Below, in pieces: positions 1 through 9,216 of a DNA stretch of 10,971 nt. The position numbers and the translations under genes were made by a program. Below the pieces are notes generated by a model. The model made no database searches. It was not told the DNA's origin and worked only from the letters and a program-made list of their open reading frames with translations. This stretch comes from DATLNF01 sp046590575 (GTDB lineage: Bacteria; Actinomycetota; Actinomycetes; BP-191): the NCBI GenBank assembly GCA_046590575.1, contig JBKJUS010000213.1:1-10971 (forward strand). The letters are read 5' to 3'. The stretch's first letter is position 1. Each line of letters begins with the position of its first letter.

Positions 1-144
1 CGGGAAGACCCGGCCGCCGCACGTGCTGAGCGGCTGCCCGCCCTTGTAGCCGTCAGTGCAGACGGGTGTGGCCGATGCGGGTCCCGCCGACGCGGCGAGC
101 ACCGCTGCGGCGATCACAACGCTGGCAAGTGCGGCGCGTGCCAT
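1..144 (-). CDS. Secreted small cysteine-containing protein, N-terminal part only
   Basis: The reading frame is open from an ATG at 144 to the window edge (48 codons); the 3' end lies outside. The start has a strong ribosome-binding site (GTGGAGG) six bases upstream. The N-terminus is a classic Sec signal peptide: MARAA, a hydrophobic core of Ala, Val, Ile and Leu to about residue 20, then GPASA with probable signal peptidase I cleavage after residue 25. The visible mature part begins TPVCTDGYKGG and has a second cysteine in STCGG, which suggests a disulfide in an exported domain. I do not recognise the family from so few residues. The gene lies 56 bp after the tyrosine phosphatase stop, on the same strand. 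An ATG four bases upstream is in another frame and gives no signal peptide, so I rejected it. Confidence 0.72.
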   Translation of the reverse strand, partial: MARAALASVVIAAAVLAASAGPASATPVCTDGYKGGQPLSTCGGRVFP

Positions 145-177
145 GCATACCTCCACGGGCAGTCACTGATTCGCGCC

Positions 178-199
178 GAGCCTATTCGCCCGAATGCTC
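178..199 (-). terminator. Possible hairpin terminator after the tyrosine phosphatase gene
   Basis: An inverted repeat begins two bases after the phosphatase stop: a GAGC/GCTC outer stem and an ATTCG/CGAAT inner stem, separated by a two-base bulge on one side and a very tight loop. There is no T-run after it, as in many actinobacterial terminators. It could equally be a regulatory structure for the secreted-protein gene that follows. Confidence 0.3.
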
Positions 200-200
200 C

Positions 201-899
201 CTAGCGAGCATCCGCGGCGAGCAGAGCGTCGCGCAGTGCCGCGACGTGGGCTTCGGCCACACCGTGCTCGCGAAGCAGCGCCTCGGTCGAGCCGTATGCC
301 GAGTCGATGAGACCGAGCAACGAGGTCATCCGCTCGGGCGAGAGTGGGAACTCGGTGATGTACCGCCCACTGACCGCGAAGTCATCGCCGATGCGTCCAC
401 GGTCCACTCCCAACAGGTCAAGGATGAGCGCGATTGCCACCCCAGTGCGGTCGCGTCCTACCTGACAGTGCACCACCGCGGGTGTGCCATCGGGCTGGCC
501 GAGTTCGACGACAAGTCGAGCCAGCTCGGGGCCGCCGGACTCGATGAACTCCAGATAACGCTGCGCCCGCAGGTCCTCCGTCGCCCAGGCACTGGGCTCG
601 GCCCACTCCGGTCGAAAGCTCGTGAACAGCGGAAGGCGAAGCCACCGGACATGGTCCCGGAAGTGTCCGGGACCAGGCCCATGCTCGTCGACCTCGGAGT
701 CCATCCGCAGGTCGAACACGGTGCGCACGCCGAGCTCGTCGTGCAACCGGTCGCGGTCGGCCACCGTCAGCGCGTGCAAGCTGTCGCTGCGATAGAGACG
801 GCCACGACGTACGACGGCGCCGTCGGCCGTTCGCAGCCCACCGAGGTCGCGGAAGTTGACCGCACCCTCGAACTCGACCCGCCGGCCGGTGTCAGGCAT
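201..899 (-). CDS. Tyrosine-protein phosphatase, PtpB/DSP-like family (Y_phosphatase3 type)
   Basis: A 232-residue cysteine-dependent phosphatase, likely cytoplasmic since I see no signal peptide. The family order is visible: NFRDLGG (residues 15-21), LYRSDSL (35-41), a DLR segment (63-65), and the P-loop HCQVGRDRTG (144-153) with nucleophile Cys145 and phosphate-binding Arg151. The conserved Asp-Arg-Thr-Gly after the Cys is typical of this family, which includes mycobacterial PtpB and acts on phosphotyrosine, other phosphoproteins or phosphoinositides. The usual Lys before Asp (HCTAGKDRTG) is Arg here. The start is ATG, preceded by AGGCGG at a usable distance. The gene sits 92 bp downstream of atpD in the place where atpC is expected. 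Its substrate cannot be told from sequence. Family assignment is firm; any functional link to ATP synthase is not. Confidence 0.88.
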   Translation of the reverse strand: MPDTGRRVEFEGAVNFRDLGGLRTADGAVVRRGRLYRSDSLHALTVADRDRLHDELGVRTVFDLRMDSEVDEHGPGPGHFRDHVRWLRLPLFTSFRPEWAEPSAWATEDLRAQRYLEFIESGGPELARLVVELGQPDGTPAVVHCQVGRDRTGVAIALILDLLGVDRGRIGDDFAVSGRYITEFPLSPERMTSLLGLIDSAYGSTEALLREHGVAEAHVAALRDALLAADAR

Positions 900-938
900 C
901 CGTCCGCCTAGCCTCGGAATGCGTTGTGGGGAGCCTCA

Positions 939-956
939 CGGTCGTCGGAGCGACCG
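939..956 (-). terminator. Possible terminator hairpin of the atp operon
   Basis: In the 92-bp gap between atpD and the phosphatase gene, CGGTCG and CGACCG form a perfect six-base-pair stem around a six-base loop. No T-run follows on the minus strand. The hairpin lies between two copies of the heptamer GCCTCAC (933-939 and 963-969 on the plus strand). It may stop or attenuate transcription after atpD. Without a U-tract the call is weak, and read-through into the phosphatase gene is possible. Confidence 0.35.
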
Positions 957-991
957 AGAAACGCCTCACAACGAGATCTACTCGACTCTGA

Positions 992-2440
<1,449 letters not shown>

Positions 2441-2453
2441 ATCTGGTGTGCTC

Positions 2454-3341
2454 CTACTCGTCCTTCGCGGACAGCGCTTCAGCGCCGCCCACGATCTCGG
2501 AGATCTCGGTGGTGATCTCGGCCTGCCGTGCGCGGTTGGCGTCACGGGTGAGGATCTTGACGAGCTCGTCGGCGTTGTCGGTCGCGGCCTTCATCGCGCG
2601 TCGACGGGCCGCGTGCTCCGATGCCGCCGCGTCGAGCAGACAGGCGAAGACCCGGCTCTCGACGTAGCGTGGCAGCAGCGCCTCGAGGATGGACTCGGCA
2701 TCCGGCTCGAACTCGATATCGGCGGACAGCACGCCCTCGGCCTCGGCCGGCTTGTCCGGCGCGAGGACCGGCAGCAGCTGCACGACCTTCGGCCGCTGCG
2801 TGACGACCGACTTGTACTCGGTGTAGGCGATGACCACCCGGTCGACCTTGCCGGAGAGGTAGTCGGCGACCAGGGCCTCACCGATCTCCTTCGCCACGGT
2901 GTACGGCGGAGTGTCGCTGTGCCCGGTCCATACGCCAGCCGGCTCGACCTTGCGGTAGCGGAAGTAGGACAGCGCCTTGCGCCCGTACGTGTAGAGCTCG
3001 ATCCCCTTGCCGGCGGTCGCGGCCTCACGGCGCTCGATCTCCACCAGCTTGATGACGTTGGTCGAATACGCACCGGCCAGTCCGCGGTCGGCGGTGACTG
3101 CGAGTACGCCGACGGTCGTCTCGGCCTCGCGGGCGGTCAGCAGTTCAGCACCGCCGCCACCCGCCGCCATCAGGTCGGCGACGATGCGCGAGATCTCCTC
3201 GGCGTACGGACGGGCGGCCTCGCTGCGAGCCTGCGCCTTGACGATGCGCGACGCCGCAATGAGCTCCATTGCCCGGGTGATCTTCTGCGTGCTCTTCACC
3301 GACTTGATGCGTCGGCGTACCTCGCGAAGCTTGCCAGCCAC
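2454..3341 (-). CDS. atpG: F1Fo ATP synthase subunit gamma
   Basis: Central rotor shaft of F1, 295 residues, normal length. The N-terminal helix is typical (GKLREVRRRIKSVKSTQKIT, then AMELIAASRI at about 24-33), and the C-terminal helix carries the family signature RQAEITTEISEIVGGA (272-287). Together these form the antiparallel coiled coil inside the alpha3-beta3 ring. The central part is the Rossmann-like domain with the TADRGLAGAYS segment. The start is GTG; the atpA stop TAG lies 9 bp before it and is part of the TAGGGA ribosome-binding site, so translation is probably coupled to atpA. I see no large insertion loop. Confidence 0.97.
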   Translation of the reverse strand: MAGKLREVRRRIKSVKSTQKITRAMELIAASRIVKAQARSEAARPYAEEISRIVADLMAAGGGGAELLTAREAETTVGVLAVTADRGLAGAYSTNVIKLVEIERREAATAGKGIELYTYGRKALSYFRYRKVEPAGVWTGHSDTPPYTVAKEIGEALVADYLSGKVDRVVIAYTEYKSVVTQRPKVVQLLPVLAPDKPAEAEGVLSADIEFEPDAESILEALLPRYVESRVFACLLDAAASEHAARRRAMKAATDNADELVKILTRDANRARQAEITTEISEIVGGAEALSAKDE

Positions 3342-3350
3342 GTGACGTCC

Positions 3351-5003
<1,653 letters not shown>

Positions 5004-5036
5004 GGTGGTGTCTCCAGAAGTTGGTGGTACGGCGAA

Positions 5037-5573
5037 CTAGCCGGCGAGCAGGCTGGCGCGGAGCTGGTCGAGACGTCGCTTGACAGAACCGTCGATGACC
5101 TCGTCGCCGATGGTCGTCACGACGCCGCCGAGAACGCTGGGGTCGACGATGACCTTGACGTCGACCGGTCGACCCTTGCTGGCGGAAAGAACCTCGGCGA
5201 GGCGATTGCGCTGCTCCTCGCTGATCGGTGCCGCAACCCGGACCTCGGCGACGGCGGCCTGGCCGTGCTCGCTCGCCGTCGCGATGAAGCGATCGACAAT
5301 GCGGCCGAAGTCACGAGCCCGGCCGGTCTCGACCAGCAAGCTGACGAGCCGAACGGTGACCGGATGGGCCTTGCTGTCGAGCAGCTCGGCGACGATCCGC
5401 GACTTCGCCTCGGTGATCTGCCCTGGGTCAGTCAGCGCCGAGCGCAAGTCCGAGTTGGCGTCGACGGTGCGGGCAAAGCGGAAGAACTCGTCGCCGACCC
5501 GGTCCGCGACGTCCTCAGCCTGGGCGATCTCGAACAGCGCCCGGGCGTAGCCCTCGATCTGCTTGTCACTCAT
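5037..5573 (-). CDS. atpH: F1Fo ATP synthase subunit delta
   Basis: Peripheral-stalk subunit (OSCP-like) that joins the top of F1 to subunit b; 178 residues, normal for an unfused delta. The N-terminal six-helix domain begins with the typical GYARALFEIAQ (8-18). The C-terminal signature is clear: VDPSVLGGVVTTIGDEVIDG (143-162), followed by a basic helix SVKRRLDQLR. The start is ATG, with the TAGGAC that includes the atpF stop as ribosome-binding site; the gap is 9 bp. That delta is separate from b distinguishes this operon from Mycobacterium, where the two are fused. Confidence 0.97.
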   Translation of the reverse strand: MSDKQIEGYARALFEIAQAEDVADRVGDEFFRFARTVDANSDLRSALTDPGQITEAKSRIVAELLDSKAHPVTVRLVSLLVETGRARDFGRIVDRFIATASEHGQAAVAEVRVAAPISEEQRNRLAEVLSASKGRPVDVKVIVDPSVLGGVVTTIGDEVIDGSVKRRLDQLRASLLAG

Positions 5574-5582
5574 CGCTTCGTC

Positions 5583-6131
5583 CTAGTTCTGCGACGCGGT
5601 CGTCGACAGCTCGTCGATGTAGCGCTCGACCAGCTCACGCTGGGCCTCGCTGTCGAGCGACTGCCCGACGACGCGCCCAGCGACCTGGATGGAGAGCTCG
5701 GCGAGCGTGGTCCGCAGCTCGACCTGAGCTCGGTTGGACTCGGCCCGGATGTCGGTCTGGGCGCGGGTGACGATCGTCTGCGCCTCCGCCTCGGCGCGCG
5801 AGCGCGACTCGGTGACGATGCCCTCCGCCGTACGACGACCCTCGTCGATGATGCGGTTGGCCTCCGACTGCGCGTCGGCGAGCTTGGCCCGGTAGTCAGC
5901 GAGCAGCAGGTCAGCGTCGGCGCGCACCTGCTCAGCCGCGGTGATCTGGCCGGTGACGGCAGCCTCGCGGGCGGCCAGCACCGTGTTGAGCTTGGGCAGC
6001 GCCACCTTGCTCACGATGAGGAAGAGGATCGTGAAGAAGACAGCTGCCCAGATCAGCTCGCTGAGCACCGGTACGACGGGCGAGAACTCGCCCTCGGTTT
6101 CCTCAGCGGCGAGCAGGATGACGTTGACCAT
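5583..6131 (-). CDS. atpF: F1Fo ATP synthase subunit b
   Basis: Membrane-anchored stator stalk subunit, 182 residues. A short N-terminal segment rich in acidic residues (about 10-16) leads to one transmembrane helix (about 23-41), then VALPKLNTVLAAREAAVTGQ, typical of b. From about residue 50 to 160 there is a long, charged, Ala-rich helix with the heptad character of the b dimer coiled coil. The start is ATG with GAGAGG about nine bases upstream; the gap to atpE is 24 bp. Only one b-type gene is present, as expected for a homodimer rather than the b/b' pair of cyanobacteria and chloroplasts. Confidence 0.97.
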   Translation of the reverse strand: MVNVILLAAEETEGEFSPVVPVLSELIWAAVFFTILFLIVSKVALPKLNTVLAAREAAVTGQITAAEQVRADADLLLADYRAKLADAQSEANRIIDEGRRTAEGIVTESRSRAEAEAQTIVTRAQTDIRAESNRAQVELRTTLAELSIQVAGRVVGQSLDSEAQRELVERYIDELSTTASQN

Positions 6132-6155
6132 GGTGTGTCGCCTCTCGGTGGTGTG

Positions 6156-6422
6156 TCAGCCCGCGACGATGAAGGACAGCGCAAGACCGAAGATGGCGAG
6201 CGCCTCGACGAGCGCGATGCCGATGAACATCGTGGTGCGCAACTGGCCGGCGGCCTCGGGCTGACGGGCGATCGCCTGCACAGTCTGGCCGACGAGGTAG
6301 CCGATGCCGATGCCGGGGCCGATCGCGGCCAGACCATAGACCAGACCGCGGGCAATGGCGGTGAAGCCCTCGTTGTTGTTGGAGACGGTCTCAGCCGTCT
6401 GGGCCAGGACGGTGATGTCCAT
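6156..6422 (-). CDS. atpE: F1Fo ATP synthase subunit c (proteolipid)
   Basis: Ion-carrying rotor-ring subunit, 88 residues, a hairpin of two membrane helices. Helix 1 holds the glycine-packing motif around GPGIGIGYLVG (35-45). The polar loop is ARQPEA (52-57). Helix 2 carries the essential carboxylate Glu73 in ALVEALAIFG. Compared with the known sodium-binding c subunit of Ilyobacter, the Gln in helix 1 is Ile40 and the Ser after the Glu is Ala74, so sodium ligands are missing and proton coupling is inferred. About 19 residues precede helix 1, longer than in many c subunits. The start is ATG with AGAGAG just upstream. It follows the longest gap inside the operon (77 bp after atpB). Confidence 0.98.
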   Translation of the reverse strand: MDITVLAQTAETVSNNNEGFTAIARGLVYGLAAIGPGIGIGYLVGQTVQAIARQPEAAGQLRTTMFIGIALVEALAIFGLALSFIVAG

Positions 6423-6499
6423 GTCGCTCTCTTTCGTCTGCTGGAGCGCCGTCCGCTGTGGGCGACGCGTCGTGACCGGGTGGGTGGAGCGGGTGTCGC
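6423..6499 (-). promoter_or_regulatory. Structured atpB-atpE intergenic leader
   Basis: At 77 bp this is the longest gap inside the operon. GTCGCC (6495-6500 on the plus strand, overlapping the atpB stop codon) can pair with GGCGAC (6461-6466), and the same region contains the perfect palindrome CGACGCGTCG (6463-6472). The c subunit is needed in many copies per enzyme, and the region before atpE is a known translation enhancer in E. coli. A comparable role here is inference; the structure is what is seen. Confidence 0.3.
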
Positions 6500-7264
6500 C
6501 TAGTGCTGCGGGTGGACCGCCCCACCGATGTAGAGCGCGGTGAGCGTGGTGAAGATGAAGGCCTGCAGGAAACCGACGAAGACCTCGAACGCGGTCAGGG
6601 TGACCCCGATCGCGAGGACCAAGGGCAGGGCGAGAACTTTCGGTGACGCCACTGCGACTGATGCGGCGAGCACCGTCAGCAGCGTGAGGATGAGGTGGCC
6701 GGCGAGCATGTTGAAGGTCAATCGCAGGGTCAGCGTGATGGGCCGGATGATGATGTTGGAGAGGAACTCGATCGGCGTGAGCAGGATGTAGAGCACCAGC
6801 GGGACGCCGGGCGGAAACAGGATGTCCTTGAAGTACGTGCCGACTCCGTTGATGCGCATGCCCTCGATGTTGAAGACCAACCAGGCGAGGAGGGAGAGGA
6901 ACAGCGGTACGGCGATCTTCGACGTCGCCGGGAAGGCGATGAACGGGAAGACCTCCATGAAGTTGAACGTGAAGATCAGCAGGAACGTCGTCGCGAGGTA
7001 GGGCACGTAGCGCGCACCGTCGTGGCCGATCACCTCCTCGGCGATGTTCTTGCGCACGAAGGAGAAGACCGTCTCGCCGATCAGCTGCCGCTTGCCGGGG
7101 ACGACCTGCGGTGAGCCCAGCACGCCGGAGAGGATCAGCAGCGAGATCAGAAACGCGATGGCCATCGACAGCACGGTCCAGTTGATGCCGAGCGGGTTGT
7201 CACGGAAAGGCTGGAAGTCGAACAGCTCGGTCAGGCTCGGGACTCCCGACGCCAGCTCGATCAC
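6500..7264 (-). CDS. atpB: F1Fo ATP synthase subunit a
   Basis: Membrane stator subunit forming the two proton half-channels against the c ring; 254 residues with five to six hydrophobic helices. The key stretch is IIRPITLTLRLTFNMLAGH, with the essential Arg181 (E. coli Arg210). His190 stands where E. coli has Glu219, and Glu226 stands where E. coli has His245: the common swapped pair. The last helix has GFLQAFIFTTLTALYIGGA, with Gln234 matching E. coli Gln252. The start is GTG, overlapping the TGA stop of the upstream gene as GTGA, with GAGAGG eight bases before it inside that gene. Translation is therefore probably coupled. Confidence 0.97.
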   Translation of the reverse strand: MIELASGVPSLTELFDFQPFRDNPLGINWTVLSMAIAFLISLLILSGVLGSPQVVPGKRQLIGETVFSFVRKNIAEEVIGHDGARYVPYLATTFLLIFTFNFMEVFPFIAFPATSKIAVPLFLSLLAWLVFNIEGMRINGVGTYFKDILFPPGVPLVLYILLTPIEFLSNIIIRPITLTLRLTFNMLAGHLILTLLTVLAASVAVASPKVLALPLVLAIGVTLTAFEVFVGFLQAFIFTTLTALYIGGAVHPQH

Positions 7265-7701
7265 GTGGTCTGCCTCTCAGTCAGCGGTCCGACGAACGTC
7301 GTACCGCGTGCCACCAGCCAACTCTGCGCAGCGACCACGCAGCCTTCAGCAACCATCACCGTCACGGCAACCGGTAGGACCGGCAGTCCCAACGGTCCCA
7401 TCCCGATGACCAACGCCGCAGCCAGCAGGAGCAGACGGGCCGGGAGGACCGCGAGCACCAAGCCGACGCCGATCTGTTGCCGGGTGAGACCACCCCGCCA
7501 CGAGACCAACGCCGCGACCACGCCGTTGAGCCCTACCGCGCCGACTGCCCAAAGGGCACCCAGCGCGCCATCCCGCCCGGCCGCCACCGCACCTGCCGCG
7601 GCCGCGGGGACGGCCCCGAAGAGGGCCATCCAGATCGCGACGCGGACGAGACGCCGGTCGAGGTCGAGATCGATCCGGTCAGCTGAGCGCACGTTCGGCA
7701 T
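7261..7701 (-). CDS. atpI: ATP synthase protein I-like membrane protein
   Basis: A 146-residue protein with four predicted membrane helices (about 21-42, 46-66, 77-100 and 107-130) and an Arg (Arg89) at the start of a hydrophobic run in the third, as in the AtpI/UncI family. AtpI proteins help assemble the c ring or supply magnesium; they are not part of the finished enzyme. Assignment rests on the four-helix layout, length and position directly before atpB, since sequence conservation in this family is low. The frame is open up to 7863, but that part overlaps the previous gene out of frame. I chose ATG 7701, which overlaps the upstream gene by 23 bp. Its ribosome-binding site is poor, and GTG 7692 is an alternative start. 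Confidence 0.72.
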   Translation of the reverse strand: MPNVRSADRIDLDLDRRLVRVAIWMALFGAVPAAAAGAVAAGRDGALGALWAVGAVGLNGVVAALVSWRGGLTRQQIGVGLVLAVLPARLLLLAAALVIGMGPLGLPVLPVAVTVMVAEGCVVAAQSWLVARGTTFVGPLTERQTT

Positions 7702-7945
7702 CCCGGTCAGCCTGATCCCTCTCGCGGGTTCGCTCAGCCGCCTGTGTCCGTTTGACAAGGACGTAGAAGCCGAGGGCGTTGCCGCCGAGGAGCCCGAGGA
7801 TGAACAGAACGTGACCGGTGCCGAGCCATGCATCGGCGAACCAGCCGAGTGCGCCGTAGACAATCGTCGCTGCCACGAGCTCGATGACGGCGTTCCACGC
7901 CATCCCGAGGTCCTGCCAGTCCGTCTGCCGCGTCGACCCAGCCAT
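7679..7945 (-). CDS. AtpZ/AtpI-like two-helix membrane protein
   Basis: An 88-residue protein with two membrane helices (about 16-36 and 45-64) and a highly charged C-terminal tail (Arg/Glu/Asp, residues 66-86). The segment GWFADAWLGTG followed by LGLLGGNALGFY matches the pattern of the small AtpZ family (F0F1-ATPase gene 1), found at the head of atp operons and proposed to act in ion transport or assembly with AtpI. It is the first gene of the operon. The start is ATG 7945. The nearest purine-rich element is only AGG inside the -10 box, so the gene seems to lack a Shine-Dalgarno sequence, in line with a leaderless mRNA. Family identification is by pattern and position. Confidence 0.75.
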   Translation of the reverse strand: MAGSTRQTDWQDLGMAWNAVIELVAATIVYGALGWFADAWLGTGHVLFILGLLGGNALGFYVLVKRTQAAERTRERDQADRDAERALS

Positions 7946-7954
7946 GTCAGCGAA

Positions 7955-7984
7955 AACCTAGCAGTCGGCGCTCAGCAGGGTCAA
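7955..7984 (-). promoter_or_regulatory. Candidate housekeeping promoter of the atp operon
   Basis: On the minus strand, TTGACC (7979-7984) and TAGGTT (7955-7960) are separated by 18 bp, a very good fit to the actinobacterial HrdB/SigA consensus TTGAC-N17/18-TANNNT. Only nine bases separate the -10 box from the ATG at 7945, so transcription should begin at or within about three bases of the start codon. Confidence 0.6.
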
Positions 7985-8032
7985 AACGCCGAAAACTGCA
8001 TTTCCGCAGGTCAGAGGGCGTGTGGCGGAATC

Positions 8033-8050
8033 TTGTGAAAATTTTCACGA
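8033..8050 (-). promoter_or_regulatory. Candidate Rex (NADH/NAD+ sensor) operator
   Basis: The 18-bp site TTGTGAAAATTTTCACGA (plus-strand reading) matches the Rex consensus TTGTGAA-N4-TTCACAA at 13 of 14 specified bases. Its core, GTGAAAATTTTCAC (8035-8048), is a perfect 14-bp palindrome. It stands out as AT-rich in GC-rich DNA and lies between wecA and the atp operon. Rex is known in Streptomyces to control respiratory genes. The site is 48 bp upstream of the -35 box of the candidate promoter, further than usual for a simple repressor site. Confidence 0.6.
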
Positions 8051-8073
8051 AGTCCGGGGGCCGTCGGGGCGGT

Positions 8074-9180
8074 CTACGACGCACGACGGTGGGCGAGGAG
8101 GCGAGGCAGGCTCATCGAGAGCACTGCGACGAGGGCAAGCACGGTCACGACACCGAGCACGAGGGCAGGTCGGGCGAACGAGATGGCCACTCCGCCGAAG
8201 GCGATCAGCGCCGACCAGAAGTACATGATCAGGACGGCCCGGGTATGCGAGTGGCCGTACTCGAGCAGGCGGTGGTGCAGGTGTTCCTTGTCCGGCGCGA
8301 AGACCGGGCGACCGGCTCGCATCCGGCGAATGACGGCGAGCACCAGGTCGATGAAGGGCACCGCCAGGATGATCGCCGGCACGATCAGCGGGACGAAGAA
8401 GGCCGCCTGCTGGGTCTTGTCCAGCTGCCCGAACGCGATGTTGCCAATGCCCGACGTTGAGGCCGCGGCGAGCATCAGGCCGAGCAGCATCGACCCAGCG
8501 TCACCCATGAAGATGCGGGCCGGGTTGAAGTTGTGCGGGAGGAACCCGACGCACACCCCGACCAGAACGGCGCTCATCAGCGTCGCCGGCCGGGCCACCT
8601 CCGCGCGCTGCTCGACCGCCAGTTGGTAGCTGAAGACGAAGAACCCGCCAGCGGCGATCGCGACGACGCCGGCCGCCAGCCCGTCAAGACCGTCAATGAA
8701 GTTGATGGAGTTGACCATGACCAGGCTCAGCACCACCGTGGCGAGCACGGCGAGCTCTCGGGTCAGAATCAGCGTGCCGTCACTGCCTGGGACCGGCAGG
8801 TAGAGCAGCTGCAGGCCGAGAATCACCATGACACCCGCAGCCAGGGACTGGCCCGCGAGCTTCGTGAACGCGTCGAGCCCCCACCTGTCGTCGACAGCGC
8901 CCAGCAGGCAGATCAGTCCGCCGGCAACAAGAAGCGCGGTGTCCTCAGAAGACCCCTCGAACGTCTTGCCCAGAGTCGGCAGTTGCCGCGCGACGAAGAA
9001 CGCAGCGACCACCCCGCCGTACATCGCGACCCCGCCGAGCCGTGGCGTCGCGATGGCATGGACGTCACGGTCACGCGGCTCGGCCATCGTGTGGGTGCGG
9101 ATCGCCACCCGTCGGGCGATCGGCGTCAACAAGTAGGTCACCGCGGCGGCGACCAGAAAGACAAGCGTGTACTCGCGCAC
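8074..9180 (-). CDS. wecA: Polyprenyl-phosphate HexNAc-1-phosphate transferase (WecA/MraY family)
   Basis: A multi-pass membrane enzyme of 368 residues that moves a sugar-1-phosphate (GlcNAc-1-P in the mycobacterial homologue) from a UDP-sugar to a polyprenyl phosphate, beginning cell-wall linker or polysaccharide synthesis. Visible motifs in order: PRLGG (46-50), the metal-binding Asp pair in AVDDRWG (Asp97-Asp98), NFIDGLDGLAAG (160-171), NPARIFMGDAG (219-229, with Asp227) and the cytoplasmic His motif EHLHHRLLEYGHS (299-311). These fit WecA/TagO rather than MraY. The start is GTG with GAGGC upstream; the gap from glyA is 36 bp. The wecA-atp order is common in actinobacteria. The exact sugar is inferred. 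Confidence 0.92.
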   Translation of the reverse strand: MREYTLVFLVAAAVTYLLTPIARRVAIRTHTMAEPRDRDVHAIATPRLGGVAMYGGVVAAFFVARQLPTLGKTFEGSSEDTALLVAGGLICLLGAVDDRWGLDAFTKLAGQSLAAGVMVILGLQLLYLPVPGSDGTLILTRELAVLATVVLSLVMVNSINFIDGLDGLAAGVVAIAAGGFFVFSYQLAVEQRAEVARPATLMSAVLVGVCVGFLPHNFNPARIFMGDAGSMLLGLMLAAASTSGIGNIAFGQLDKTQQAAFFVPLIVPAIILAVPFIDLVLAVIRRMRAGRPVFAPDKEHLHHRLLEYGHSHTRAVLIMYFWSALIAFGGVAISFARPALVLGVVTVLALVAVLSMSLPRLLAHRRAS

Positions 9181-9216
9181 TGCGCTGCCTCGCCTCTCTG
9201 CCCGTGTCGCCGGCGC

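Noticed and set aside
145..200. Promoter for the secreted-protein gene (TAGGCT as -10)
   Set aside because: No acceptable -35 element lies 16-18 bp upstream, so the call cannot be supported.
66..911. Plus-strand open frame across the tyrosine phosphatase
   Set aside because: It lies opposite a gene with clear family motifs, and shows no motif or ribosome-binding site of its own.
956..971. Second Rex-like site between atpD and the phosphatase gene (TTGTGAGGCGTTTCTC on the minus strand)
   Set aside because: Only one half-site resembles the consensus; the other half has several mismatches and no palindrome.
2441..2545. N-terminal extension of atpD by 35 codons
   Set aside because: The extension overlaps the atpG 3' end and is Arg/Pro/Ser-rich. 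ATG 2440 has a proper ribosome-binding site and gives the family length.
7702..7863. N-terminal extension of the AtpI-like gene by 54 codons
   Set aside because: It runs out of frame through the AtpZ-like gene and has low-complexity Ser/Ala/Pro sequence; the membrane protein begins after residue 55.
8033..8050. The AT-rich palindrome as a transcription terminator of wecA
   Set aside because: The stem would be weak (mostly A-T) with no loop and no following T-run; the match to the Rex consensus explains it better.
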